This document shows positions 35,013-46,783 of a stretch of DNA of 64,000 bases, one piece after another. Position numbers and translations under genes: made by a program. Every line of letters starts with the position of its first letter. The stretch's first letter is position 1. The stretch comes from Malus domestica (Eukaryota; Streptophyta; Magnoliopsida; Rosales; Rosaceae): NCBI RefSeq assembly GCF_042453785.1, contig NC_091668.1, positions 3,364,501-3,428,500 on the forward strand, written 5' to 3'. The notes below the pieces were generated by a model, which was not told the origin of the DNA, made no database searches, and worked only from the letters and a program-made list of their open reading frames with translations.

Positions 35013-36345
35013 CTAAAAAACCAAAAATTCAATTTCTTTTCGTCTTTGAATTTGACTTCCATTTTCAGATTCGGGTTAAATCGGTTTGTATGGTTTCGGA
35101 TTTTTCTTATATTTTGTGGAGTTTGGGTTGGCGAGGAGGTCACCGTTGGGAGACGAAGGTGGGCATGGGATCGTCTGAGCGCCGTCTCAGATTCCAACTG
35201 TCTTTCCGGACACCTTTATCAACGTCGTTTGTTTTTCATGTGGTTACTTGCCTGTGTTGCCCGGCGGGTAGGATAAGTGGAGGGGTTGGTTTCATGTAAT
35301 TCAATACACTCAAATATTAATGTGAAGCATAAGATTACCAACAAGTTAGGACATGTAGCAAGTTGTTTGTGCTTCCCTTTTTTTTTCTTTTTTCTTTTTT
35401 TTCTATGCTTTTAGTTTTTTTCTTTCTTTCTTTTTACGTCATTTTATCTGAATTTGTTTGGTTTTCATTCATGTTAACTCATTAGATAATATGGTTGTTT
35501 TGTGCCCAAAATATGGGTTAGAGAAAGTCCACTAAAAGATGAGAAGATCAAGTCATTGGGCTTGTAAGCTAGTTCAAGGAATCTATATGACAGAACACCC
35601 ACCACGAGAACAAAGATGACTGCTCGTAGCCCTAGGTTCTCTTCCAACAAGGAGAGACGAGTGCAGAAAAAGTATTTTTCGACCGCTCAAGTCGATTGGT
35701 GGTAGACTTGACAACTTTCTGGCACAGAGCTCCAAAGACAGGTCTGACCAAACGTCAACTCACAACCGCAAGTATCCATGGATATAAAAAAAGTCTATGA
35801 TGAGACTTATATGCTATCAAGTCTAGCGCTCGGGTAAAGTGCTTTTCAACCACTATCTAAGAAGCATTGCGTGTCAGGATGCTTTTCCAATTTTTTTTTT
35901 ATTTTTTTTGCTGTTATCTTTTGTTTTTTTTTTTTTTTAAATTCTTCATATGCTACTTTATTTGAGTTCATTTTGGTACGCTGAATGATGCAGGTTCGAT
36001 CCCCATCAATTCCTCTCCCCCCCTAACAACTAACTATTCAATCCACTAACGTTATTGATCTACTAAAATAAATAAGCACGAGTGTGCAAAAGTAGGAAAA
36101 GGTAAAGAGAAACGTCTCCCTTATTTAACAAAAGAGAAAATCCACTAGAACATGAAGAGTTACAAGGCCAACAAATGGAAGTCTATTACATTGATCTACC
36201 TCATCAATCTAAAATCAATTTTCCATTGTACAATAAAATCAGAGCCAATTTTCCATTTGGCTATAAACAATGCAACACAGAATCTAAGACAAATGCTAAA
36301 AGATCAAGAAGCAAAAAATATAAATCCAAAAACACAATTTTCATA
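35013..36345. other. Cassette flank and F-box downstream region
   Basis: 35013-35895 repeats the RING copy 2 upstream flank (18318-19197), including T-rich runs near 35380-35430 and 35890-35940. 35900-36345 is unique sequence next to the F-box stop and should contain its 3' UTR. No further gene is seen. Confidence 0.5.
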
Positions 36346-37593
36346 TCACATAGAAGCCTCAATCCTTGGCTCAAATGAGAAGGCAGACAAGAACTTGATG
36401 GCTTCACCATCCACAAAACATTTGGGCAATTCAATCCAATCATTGGCAGTCAAGTCACACAGAACACAGCTCGAAATCTCGGCAGAGCTTAAGCAGATCA
36501 GTAACTGATCACCGGCCCCTACGCAGTTTATGTCCACATTCTTGCCATACCACTCGTGTGACATCGCGGGAGGCATTGCTGCAATTTGTTGCCACGATCG
36601 AGCTTCCTCATCGTAGCACCACACCCTGAGGCTCGCGCTTTCGAAGAATTCTGAGAGAAGAACCACCAGCATTCTGCCTCCGCATGCTACCAAGTCAATG
36701 GAGTACTCGAAGAAGACTGGGAGTAGCCTGGGGTACTCCGAGAAGCACTTGGTGGTCAGGTTGCAGGCTACAACTGAGCCTGATGAGCTGAGGAAATGGA
36801 GTGTCTCCTCGCCATTTTTGGTAGTCATGACGGACGAGTATTGCTTGGATGGGCTTCTTTGCATGTTGGTTGCCACTACGTTTCCAGCCTTGCTAAGGAA
36901 GTAAACGGCACTGTCATCGTTTGAGTCTGATTCTGTTGAATCATCATCGTCAAAGTTTTTACACAAGGCTGTCTCTTCTTCCCAGCAGGCAGTGCTTGAG
37001 TTATACACTCGAAAGGACAGTTTTGGAAACTCGCCGAAGACTACAACAAGCTTATAAGAGGACTGATCATACTTTGTATATGAGCTCATCACAATGGCAT
37101 GGAATGTGAGATTTTGCAAGGATGGATCCAGTGGAGGGTGTTCGTTGCAAACTCCTGTTACGGGGTTGGATACAATGAAGTTGCCCTGTGAATTGCGGAA
37201 ACAGATCAAGCCACCAGATGCTGAAACAGGCATGGAATTGCAGTTGGAGTTTGTCTGCAGGAGAGGGGGATGATTGAGTTTCTTCCAGCTTCTTTCAGAG
37301 GAGTCAAAGACAATTGATCGATTGAGAAAGGGATCGACCATGAAAAACCATGGATCCCGAGAGGGGATCTGAGAGCAGGCAAGCTTAAAACTGGGAGAAG
37401 ATGCAACTGATTTCCATCTTTTGCACACCGAAGTAAGGCGGAAGAAGGCAGATGTTGGTAGTCTCGACAGCACCCTTTCGAGAAGGTCTTCATTAAGCTC
37501 ATCCATACCAAAGGTGCTTGAAATGCAATCATCTTGCTCTAGGGATTTTCTCTTCCGATTCATCGTAAAAGCTGGGCAAATGTTGTGCTCCAT
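36346..37593 (-). CDS. F-box/kelch-type protein, SCF substrate receptor, 415 aa
   Basis: One uninterrupted coding exon. The F-box lies at about residues 30-72 (LNEDLLERVLSRLPTSAFFR then VCKRWKSVASSPSF). It is followed by the DPWFFMVDP-type start and repeated blades typical of plant F-box/kelch proteins (GLICFRN.., VSNPVTG, S-F-E-P-R-I-E near the C-terminus, as in HAWAIIAN SKIRT-like proteins). It would dock to SKP1/ASK in an SCF ubiquitin ligase; the target is unknown. In-frame ATGs lie at codons 1 and 11; the first is 3 nt after a TAG acceptor of a 5'-UTR intron (38484-37597), so I use it. An acidic D/S-rich insert (DDDDSTESDSNDDS) lies mid-protein. Assignment below the F-box/kelch level is uncertain. 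Confidence 0.88.
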   Translation of the reverse strand: MEHNICPAFTMNRKRKSLEQDDCISSTFGMDELNEDLLERVLSRLPTSAFFRLTSVCKRWKSVASSPSFKLACSQIPSRDPWFFMVDPFLNRSIVFDSSERSWKKLNHPPLLQTNSNCNSMPVSASGGLICFRNSQGNFIVSNPVTGVCNEHPPLDPSLQNLTFHAIVMSSYTKYDQSSYKLVVVFGEFPKLSFRVYNSSTACWEEETALCKNFDDDDSTESDSNDDSAVYFLSKAGNVVATNMQRSPSKQYSSVMTTKNGEETLHFLSSSGSVVACNLTTKCFSEYPRLLPVFFEYSIDLVACGGRMLVVLLSEFFESASLRVWCYDEEARSWQQIAAMPPAMSHEWYGKNVDINCVGAGDQLLICLSSAEISSCVLCDLTANDWIELPKCFVDGEAIKFLSAFSFEPRIEASM

Positions 37594-37596
37594 GAA

Positions 37597-38484
37597 CTAG
37601 AAATTAGTAAGAACACAACTGCAGTAACAAAAAGGGATCGAAGTGTTACTTGTGACTTTATATAAATGCCCATCAGATAGAAACCATAGAAACAAAATGC
37701 TCAAATCAAGCATACAAAGAATGTAATGGGAATCTGGCTCAAACATTCATTAAAAGACTCCGGTACTTCAAAAATCTACGAAATGTTTTTCTAAACTACT
37801 TCATGGTTCTTTTGGGACTGCTTCTATAAAGGGCACTTATGCTCACAAGAACTTCTGGTAGAAGTGCTTCAACGACCTAGATGCGTTTTTAAGTATTTTC
37901 TGCCAAATGTAGTCAGAAGCGCAATTTAGCCATCTCAGCCCCTATCCTTCCGTTTCTATTTCCCATCTGCCGGTTATCTTATTAATCAAACAATTCGTAT
38001 GGCAGTGAAGAAGTTGAAAACCAATCTAATCTTTCGAATAAAGAGTCCGACTTTCTTTCGAGAGTGAGACTGAAGAAAAATCCGAGGCTGGCAAATCACA
38101 GTACAGTCAAAAGCACTGAGAAACAGGTATGAACTGAGATTGTTGAAGCAAAAAAGGATTAAAATTTGAAACCATCCATGATAAAAAGCATGTTTAGAGG
38201 CTCAAAAGTTCCAGAATTGGAAGATATAAGTTAAATTTTCATAGCCAAAAGATGAAATTGGACCGTTGGTATGTCCAGAAGTAGCAGATCTCGAGACAAA
38301 GTCATATTATTCGCCAAATCACAGTAGAAGAATCCTAGGACTTCGAGTTACTAGAAACAACGGTGTACCCATCAATCAAAATGTCACATTTAGACAGATT
38401 AACAGCTAAAATTCAAGAAAACCGAGGCAGACTTTGAACAACAAGATGACAAAAGGAGAAGATGAACAGAGAGAGAAAAAGTAC
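37597..38484 (-). other. Intron in the 5' UTR of the F-box gene
   Basis: The minus strand has AAAAG|GTAC at 38485/38484 and TTCTAG|TTC-ATG at 37597/37596. Between them (888 bp) no frame joins the F-box. Long 5'-UTR introns are common in plant F-box genes. Inferred from splice sites only. Confidence 0.6.
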
Positions 38485-38800
38485 CTTTTCCTGCTGCGGC
38501 TGCTTCAGCGGCGGTGCTGCTGCTTCAACGGCGGCGCTGCCGTGAGGTCTGAGTGGAGGAGGACAGTGAGAGTGATGAAGTGAGGCCGGTGGGTCTTTGT
38601 CTCTGTCTTTAAATTGGGCAGCGTTTGGGAGAAAAGATTAAAGGAAAGAAAGGAAGGGAGAAAAAGAGCTATGGAGGAAGGAAGGTGGGAAGCTTCGTGG
38701 GAAACTCTTTTTGTAGGGGTTGACAACCAAGAACATACACAAACACACGAGGGGTTGGTTGGTGGTTGGTTTTTCTTTCTTTTCAGCCCAATATTTATAA

Positions 38801-38846
<46 letters not shown>

Positions 38847-38900
38847 ATACAGTGTGAAAGGAGAGAGAGTAGTTGACTCCCTTCTCTCACGGCTCTTGGC
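38485..38900 (-). promoter_or_regulatory. F-box gene 5' UTR/promoter with CT-repeat
   Basis: Pyrimidine-rich on the minus strand and without conserved coding potential. A (GA)n tract at about 38803-38840 reads (CT)n in the gene's direction, as in many plant core promoters and leaders. The transcription start is not resolvable by eye. Confidence 0.4.
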
Positions 38901-38959
38901 TTTGGATTCCCAAGCTCCAAACAAAAAATGTTGCACTTAGTCTTAGCAGTGTTTAATTA

Positions 38960-39726
38960 GAGCAAGTCCACCCCTAAGGACTTTGTGCCAGCACCCAGCG
39001 CATTTATCCACTCAATTAAACAGTAATAGACCCCAGTAAACAGTAATAGGCCAAAGCATCTCCACCCCTAAAAATACGCTGGCACCCAGTCTATCTAATA
39101 TTATATTATTTTATTCATATCAATTAATATTTTATCATTTATTTTATTTTTTATTTTTTCTTCTTTCTTCCTTTCCCTCTCCGATCCTTTCTTTCTCTCT
39201 CTCTCTCTCTCTCTCCCTCCCTCTCTCTCTCTTTTCCAGCTCACTCCCGTGAGCTCACCTTCTCCTTCCTCTTCAAAACCTTCCATTTCTGCACGCCATC
39301 CACCCTTGCATCTCCGACGCCATCCCCCTGCATCTCCGACGCCGTCCACCCCTGCATCTCCGACGCCGTCCACCCCTGCATCTCCGACGCCGTCGACGCC
39401 GTCCTCCTGCATCTCCACACCTCCGACGCCGTCGCTTCGTCCTCCCGTCGTTCTCCCTCCGTGGTTCCTTCCCTCGCGACATCCTCTCCCGCCTCGACCA
39501 GCTCCGCTCCTCAGCCTCCACAACAACTCCCTCTCTGACGTCATATGCCCTCCGACGTCACACTGACGTCAGATAGGCCGGTCCCAAGGTCTGTCGATTT
39601 TAGGCCGGCCTGTGGACTGGCTTGGGCTGGGTGCCAGTCGATTTCACAGGCTGGAGTGAATTGACAGGGTGCCAGCCTGGTTTTTTGACTGGGTGCTGGG
39701 CTCTCTTCTTCCCGGTGGAATTGCTC
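38960..39726. mobile_element. PIF/Harbinger-type MITE with TTA target duplication and GC-rich interior
   Basis: Ends GAGCAAGTCCACC and GGTGGAATTGCTC are inverted, and TTA flanks both (38957-38959, 39727-39729). A second, internal start of the same kind (GCATCTCCACCCCTAA near 39057) suggests a nested or rearranged copy. The interior 39230-39600 is GC-rich, unlike its surroundings, and includes a 24-bp minisatellite and open frames on both strands. It may be a captured host fragment (Pack-type) or simple repeat expansion. Confidence 0.75.
39290..39395. repeat. ~24-bp minisatellite in the MITE
   Basis: About four copies of a CATCTCCGACGCCGTCCACC-type unit, slightly diverged. It is translatable as S-P-T-P-S-T-P-A repeats, but there is no sign of a real protein. 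Confidence 0.8.
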
Positions 39727-39784
39727 TTAGTCGGATGACTTGAGAAACAAGCACGGTGACATTGTAGGCATAGGTAATATATAA

Positions 39785-39937
39785 GGAAAACTAATGAAAA
39801 TCGTTGGAAAATTTTGAGTTTTAACTATAAGGATAAAATAAAGGGTAAAGTGAATAGTACCAAGATTGATTTTTTAGTATAAAAATGTGGTTTTTCGTTA
39901 AAGTGAACAGCACCGAGAACTTTTTGTTCAAATTTCC
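39785..39937. mobile_element. ~150-bp MITE family, copy 3, perfect 10-bp target duplication
   Basis: GGAAAACTAATGAAAA at the left, TTCAAATTTCC at the right. TAATATATAA occurs on both sides (39775-39784, 39938-39947). The 9-10-bp duplication points to a Mutator-like origin for this family. Confidence 0.85.
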
Positions 39938-39947
39938 TAATATATAA

Positions 39948-40874
39948 CAATGTATGTTTGACTTAAAATATAAATAAATTGTGACAAGAATACATGTTAC
40001 AATGTGTGATTAACTTACATACAGTTAAATTTCATTTTGATGGTGTTCACGTTAGTCAAGCGTTAGTACACACCAAGGGTGGAGCTAGAATTTATATAGG
40101 AGTTATCTAAATTTTTTATCTTGTATGGAGTGAAATTTAGTCGTTGAAAATAGGCTAAATTTATGTTTTGTGCGATATTAGACTGAATTACCATAACATG
40201 CTTTTTTAACACCAAATTTTTTCATCTTTTAAAACTTGGAGAGGATTGAAACGTGAATCATTAGTTGGCTCCGCTCTTGATATACACAAAACAATACGTA
40301 ATTAGCTTAAAGTATTGTTACAATAAATATAAATAATACATAATAATGTCTCATTAATTTGAAGTACCACAACAGCATCGTGGTTCGAATATAAAGAACT
40401 CTCCCTCGTGAGGAGAATACACTTTAAATTGGTCGTCTGTCTTTTTAATATTTTTACACACAAAAGAAAGAGAGAGAGCATCCGAGCATGGTTGCAAAGA
40501 AGGACAAAACGACATGGTTGGGAATACAATATATGCCAACAATATTATCATGACATTGTCAAAGGCTCAAAGTGCTTAAAGGGTTTGTCTTTGTCATATT
40601 TTCAGATGCGTGGGTTGAGTTTTAGGGTTTCTGCTGCTGCCGGAAGCTGACTTTTGCAGTTTGCAAAAGCAAAAGCAGAAACTTGGTAGTGCTTTTGGCT
40701 TCTGCATTTGCCTCGTTAAGGAATCTGGGTGTTCGTGAGCCTTCAAAGTCAATGGCCAGACCAGATTCTTCGAGTCCCAGAAGCAAGCATTTCTTTTTCA
40801 AACTAGAATACAAGTAATAAAAGACAAAGCAAGAGAGAGAAAACAGCTGATTACGTTCTATTTTCTACCTTTTT

Positions 40875-40918
<44 letters not shown>

Positions 40919-41801
40919 AAATACCTCCAAAGTCCAAGGCTTCGAGGCCGGCTGCCATGGCAGTTGGCAGAGATCTCGATGCGTACATTTCATCAAGCTC
41001 GGGTCTCCAAGCTGCCTTCTTTTCTGTGTTACTGTTTTGGTAAATTACAAGTTGGCATCTTTTCCCCCATTGGATTATCAAATCTTAATGAACTTATTTA
41101 ATATTCTAAATAAACCAAATTTTAGCATGTTCAAGACTACTACTAAGTAGTTCTAGATACCTTTTTGCACATTCGGTTTTACTTGACACGAAATAATACA
41201 AAAATAACGAATTTCGAATCAACCCAATCACTCATTAAAAACCCTTTAACAAATCGCGTCACTAGTTAAAAACTCTATAAGATATCATTTGTCAACCCTT
41301 AACATTAAAAATGATAATTTCTTGCATAACCATTTAATTTACCATGAAACGACTAGACCAATCAACCCGGCATGAAATTACATGATCTGTTAATGAATGA
41401 GGTTGTTATTCAGTCACCTGTTAAAGTAATGAATTTGACATGACACGACTTGTTAAGATAACGGATATAACTCGAACACAATAAACACAACCTATTAGAT
41501 AGCCTACTTCTAAATTTCCAACATCCAAAAACGCTTTTAACTACATTTGTCAACAGTAATTAAAAATGTTTCTAGTCTTCATTATACAAAAAACGCTTAA
41601 CTGTGTCATAAGAATTTAAACTCATTAAATTACTAATGACTCTCCCAACTAAATTGTTAATCGGAGGTCTCTGCAAATTATGAAACCCCGGACAAAAATT
41701 TCCCAGCCTCCATCTTTTTCCTTATGGCAACGATGAGGGGACCTAAAGAATTATGAACAAAATAATAATCGTTAAGAAATCCACCTTCGATTATTTAGCC
41801 G
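39948..41801. other. Intergenic region, no assignable gene; (TC)n tract
   Basis: A (TC)n microsatellite lies at about 40878-40915. Two minus-strand frames near 40622-40800 and 40918-41080 look more protein-like than the background (KKAAWRPELDEMYASRSLPT), but I cannot match them to a family or extend them with splice sites. They could be a 5' exon of an unannotated minus-strand gene or chance. Confidence 0.35.
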
Positions 41802-42872
41802 TCATCTACTTTTTTTTGTTCTGTGGATTCCGTTCCCGTTCAGAAAACCAGAATTCACAACCGGAGAACCATTCCCATTTGCTCGAGTCGTTGGCCCATT
41901 GCTCCGGCAAATTTGAATGTCCTCTGCAGGGGATGAACTTGACTCACAATGATCGATATCCATATCTTGGGAAACGCCATTTTCAGCTTCACGACCTGAA
42001 GAAGAGAGATCCTTCTCGCAGCGTGCTGATACATCGTCCAGAATAGCCTGACATGAGTCACCATTAGACATATCCATACCATCTGGAGCTGGAGTTGAAT
42101 CACCTCTTACGGTATCCAAATCCAACTCACCAGCAGGGTCCTTGCATATAGAAATCTCCCTTGAAACAGATGGACAAGACGGGGAATTAACCGCACCATT
42201 TTCAACTATGCAAACCTCTTTTGAAACAGTTGGCGGTGATTTAAGCCTGCGATCCACATTATCAGAGTGTTCTAGGACAACCTCAGCGTCAATTACAGCA
42301 GCCGATTCTGTTACAGAGCTTGGAATCTGTGGCAGCAATGTAGTGTCAGATGGCACAGAGCCAGAACAGTGGGTAGGATCTGCAGACTCAGCAGTGGAAC
42401 ATCCAAGTTGTTCCTTTTGGCAAGCCTCTACTTCAACATTCATCATTTCCTCCTTTTTCTTCGGGCGTTCGAGGGTCCTTAGACATGATGCTCGTGGCTG
42501 AACCCTGCACATCAACAGGCAACCAAAACCATTTTAGATCGTCAAAACAAAATGCTTCTCATAAAAAATAAGATGCACAATATCAGTTGTTCAGTTTGAA
42601 CTAGGGTCCACAATCACACATGTTGCATTCGTCTAAGCCAACTACATAGAACTTAATGAGAGTAACATGTAAAGTTCACACATATACACACCTGCTATAT
42701 AGTAGCATATATGCTCCCTGGGAAAGTACCTCTTCCAAATTTACGGTCGTAACCTGTGAAAATAGCAAAATAAGTCAGCAAAGAAATAAGCTGCTTGGGT
42801 ACATAGTGCATATTAGATAAAAGTTTCGAGTGCACCTGAATAATCTGTAATAGGGAAGGCTATAGGATGCGT

Positions 42873-42943
<71 letters not shown>

Positions 42944-45900
42944 AGGGAGGGAGCGAGGGACAAGAAAGATCACCTTACAGTCGTCGATTCTGTACCAGTT
43001 TCCACTGAAATCCTTGGTATAACAGATATAGTGTCCGAAAAATGAAGCATTCAGCATATCAATATGGACAACAACGGCATACAGCTTGTAAATATTGGTA
43101 CCATCTCCCGCTTCACTCATGTAGGGGTTAAGATCTAATGTTTCCGGAAATGTTACTCTCTTGTTAATTTTCCCAAACCGTCCACTCTGAAATATTTGCC
43201 AACACAAAAATTTCAGGATTCACCATAGCATCAATTAAGAAAGCAACATGTATAAAATGAGTATAGCTGAACCTGAAATCTTTTCAAGGCAATTGTGAGA
43301 ATATTTGGAGCGCGTTTAACGGTAAGACGCTTCCAAGCCTTGACATAGTCATTGCACCTGTTAACAGAAACAATATATCTTCATGAAGCCACTTTAATTG
43401 TGACAACAAATATAATGAATGGAATTGACAAAAAACTGAAAAAGGCAACAAATATAACGAATGGAATTGACAAAGAAAAAGTAGAGATCATACCCATCGC
43501 ATTTATACATATTTTCTCCATGAAGCCACTCCTTGATGGTGAATTGATCTAGACATTCCTCTAATGATGAAGCATCCCCGTGAATTTCAACAGTTAAATC
43601 CATCATATTTTCATATTGATTTGATATATTCTTGCAATTTGTACAAATCACCTACAAAATATTCCAAAAAGAGAAAGTACATTAGAAGGGATGTAAAATT
43701 ACAAAACAAGGAAAATGCCATAGCCAAAGTTCGAATGTTAGGCATATTGAAAATATTCCAAGTAACGATACCAGAACCAAAAAGGTTAAGCACTACAACC
43801 TTATCTAGATATAGAATATAAAACTGCTGTGACATATTCTCCAATTAACATACGTGAGTCGATACATGATTGTAAGCGTCAGTCAAGCAAGGCTCAACAG
43901 TAAAATAAAGAAATAATTCAGCTTATAACTGAATTTACACTTAGCCATAAGATGATAACCTGAGACTGTAGCTGGCCACCAAATATATGTTGAATTAACG
44001 TTGTCTCTTGAGAGCTTGGACACACAGCTTTCTCTCCACCAAACTCATCAAGACACAACGACTGCATTGTATCAATGGCAAACCTACAAAACAATACAAG
44101 AACTTCAATACAATTTGTTGATGCACAAAATCAAGTGCAAGTAGAGTGTTGACAATGTATTCAATTTAACAGCCATCAGACAATATAGAAACTAAATCAA
44201 GTGCACATAAAGAAACCTCATGAGTTCATGAGCATCCTCCTGCCTCCCGTAGCCAAGATTACCACCAATATTTGGTAATCTAGAGATAATGTTGGTTGGT
44301 GAAAAGGACTGCAAACTTTGGCTAGCTTTTTGAAGATGGATTTCGAGTTCACACAGGAAGCACCAGTCTTCACGTATGCCTGAAAAACAAAAAAGAGTAA
44401 TTGTTTGATGAGTCAAGACTTGCTTAATCACCTTCATCCTAAAAAAGTAGCACTGAATGGTTTTAAGACTCTACATTCTCTCCGATGGCCCTTCTCTAAC
44501 AAGTAGGCAACAAGCGGTCGAGTGGATGAAAGACACTGTAGAACCACATTGGCAAAGCAACTGCAAATAAAAGGGAAATTAGAAGCATAAACAAAATTGT
44601 AGGTAGTACAAGTATGATAGGAATGTCAGTGCAAGTGTGTGAGTGCTTGCATGCTTGCAGGCAACATGCATGTATATAGAGTGAAGACATCTGTGGTCAA
44701 GTTTGCCGCTTGATCAAATGGAAGTACCCAATTAGTGGTATTACAATGTACTGTAAAAAGGGTAAAGAAAAACCTGTTTCCACAATTTAAGAGTCCGCAA
44801 GGAGGAAACCCTGGCTTGTCCCAATTGAAAAGTTCAACAAATTCTTCATAGGGAAAAAGAATCTGAAAAGTATTAAGCATTTGTTAATACATATATGTGC
44901 CAGATAAGAATTACGAAAAATCTGTAAGCAGCATTTATGAAAAACTAAATGAAAGTTCACCTCTTTAGGCATCTTGATAGGCCTAGAGATTCCACGAGCA
45001 GGAACAAGTGCAAGTCCAGGGGAAGTTTTTCCTCCAGCACCAGAAGTTTTAAATCTCCGATTACCCAATGTGTTCTGAGCTGAATTCACTCTGCCAGATA
45101 GTTGAAAGTCCTTGCATTCTGTCTTATGCCCTGACTTCCAATGCTTTTCTTGGCATTTCGTTGAGCTACAAAATTATAAAGGGTTATGACCAAAATTTTT
45201 AAGGAAGAATACACGCTTATAGGAATCTCTACCATTGTCTTAAAAACATTCACCATCATACAAATATTGAATTCACATACCAAATCACCACTTTTATAAG
45301 ATTAGACTGATACCACCAAATCACCCGTTCAGCAAAGTTCCAACATGCTATTGCTACTTCATACGTCTCCTATAAACAATCCCATATATCATTGCAAGTA
45401 TCAATACCGAAAACAAAGTTATCTATGTTATGGATCAATCCCGAGCCTAAACGTAGGATGCTTGCAACACATTAACTGCCAGCATAACACTGAACCAGAA
45501 TTTTCGAATTGAATAGCCTAGTTGGAATCAAAGCCTAAAGTGCAATAATTGGACGAAGAAATTTTACATGTAAAAAAAATGGAGACAACCGACCATCCGT
45601 GCGAAGGACCCTAAGAAACTCAGACAGATAAATACTTCCACTCAATAAAACAATAACTCTTCCCTCCTTATCTTTCTTATGAAACAGAACACTAAATACT
45701 CGATGGTTGTGAGACAACATGATCAACAGAAATATCTAACTGTCTATATATATATCTGAGACAACTTATAAATTCCATCACAGATTAAAACTATATATAT
45801 CTGAGACAACTTAAAAATTGCATCACAGATTAAAACTTTTCCATAATCCATTAAACCAGCGTCAATTAAGAAATTAAATCACCATAATTAAGTGCCAAGA

Positions 45901-46239
45901 AGCAATCTTTAGATACAATGATTAAAGCAGCACATAAATTCATAAAAAAAAATTAACGAATTAAATTGAAGAACAATACCAGTATCTAACAGCCTTGCAG
46001 CGAGAGCACCTCCTGGAACCCGAATTCCCACAGACAGCACAAACAGGATCCTCCATGAACGCGCCAGGCATTGGGGTCCGATCACCCCCGTCACCTCCTC
46101 CCTCGAAGCTGGCGTCGACCTCAAAGTACTTCGACGCCGTGTTCTTCACCAGGTGCAGCAAACAGAAGGCGATTATAAAAACTGTAAATATGAAGTGCAG
46201 GAACCAATTCAGATCCAAGCTCACTCCCGCGACATGCAT
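41802..46239 (-). CDS. Ubiquitin carboxyl-terminal hydrolase with N-terminal membrane segment and MYND finger (UBP18/19-like), 11 exons
   Basis: Exons: 46239-45980, 45165-44961, 44862-44774, 44560-44475, 44379-44217, 44083-43960, 43651-43494, 43357-43273, 43186-42974, 42753-42692, 42504-41802. All are GT-AG and in phase: 2,148 nt, 715 aa. A hydrophobic segment (about residues 10-32) precedes a MYND zinc finger with C67, C70, C78, C81, C87, C91, H100, C104. The USP domain has its Cys box [18 protein letters not shown] (catalytic C186), the QEDAHE motif, and the His box [20 protein letters not shown] (H442) with WYRIDD. The last exon encodes a ~230-aa Ser/Glu-rich tail. The protein removes ubiquitin from substrates and is probably ER- or membrane-anchored. 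The single MYND finger plus N-terminal anchor match the Arabidopsis UBP15-19 group; UBP18/19 is my best guess from length. Confidence 0.93.
42871..42960. repeat. (GT)n(GA)n(GGGA)n compound microsatellite in UBP intron 9
   Basis: Plus strand (GT)n at about 42871-42897, then (GA)n to about 42939, then GGGA repeats. In the gene's direction it begins about 13 nt after the exon 9 donor, as a CT-rich then CA-rich run. Confidence 0.9.
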
Positions 46240-46630
46240 CTACGCCTCCCCAGCTTCGATCTTCGATTCCTCCGCAACCCCGATTCTTCTCATCGATAAT
46301 TTATACAGTGATCGACGCAACTCGCAGCTCGATTTGGGGATTTTCTCTCAATTTCGTCCCTTCGCCAATGGAAATTAGGGGGTTTTTTTTTTCTGGAGCA
46401 GCTGAGAGAGAGAAATGGGTAGAAATTAGGGTTTTACAAATTATAATTTGGGTGTGTTAGAGGAGATAAAGGGAGCTACCTTATTTTCTGGAGATTTCTT
46501 TCCCTTTATCTGTGTTTCTTGTTCTTCTAGTTTTTGGGTTACGTTAACAATAATTTGGAGAAAATTATAAAAATTTCAAAAAATTAAAAAAGATGAAACT
46601 TTATTTATTTATTCAAGCCAATAAAAAAAA
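46240..46630. promoter_or_regulatory. UBP gene upstream region
   Basis: Immediately 5' of the UBP start on the minus strand. A G/A-rich area near 46380-46430 (pyrimidine-rich in gene direction) may be the leader. No clear TATA box is seen. Confidence 0.35.
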
Positions 46631-46783
46631 GGAAAACTAATTAAAAGGGCTTGAAAACTTTGAGTTTTAACGATAAGGACAAAATAAATGGTAAAGTGAA
46701 TAGTACCAGGATTGACTTTTTAGTGTAAAAATGTGGTTTTTCGTTAAAATGAACAGTACCGGGTGCTTTTCGTTAAAGTTCCC
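46631..46783. mobile_element. ~150-bp MITE family, copy 4
   Basis: GGAAAACTAATTAAAA at the left, CGTTAAAGTTCCC at the right. A-rich flanks ATAAAAAAAA and ATAAAAAAAT form a 9-10-bp duplication. It sits upstream of the UBP gene. Confidence 0.8.

Noticed and set aside
38505-38936. 143-aa minus-strand frame with LSLSLSLS run
   Set aside because: Reads through the (CT)n tract in the F-box 5' UTR. It lies upstream of a good splice donor and has no conserved domain, so I treat it as leader sequence.
39101-39544. 147-aa Gly/Arg-rich frame
   Set aside because: Produced by the 24-bp minisatellite inside a MITE. The opposite strand gives an equally long Pro/Ser-rich frame.
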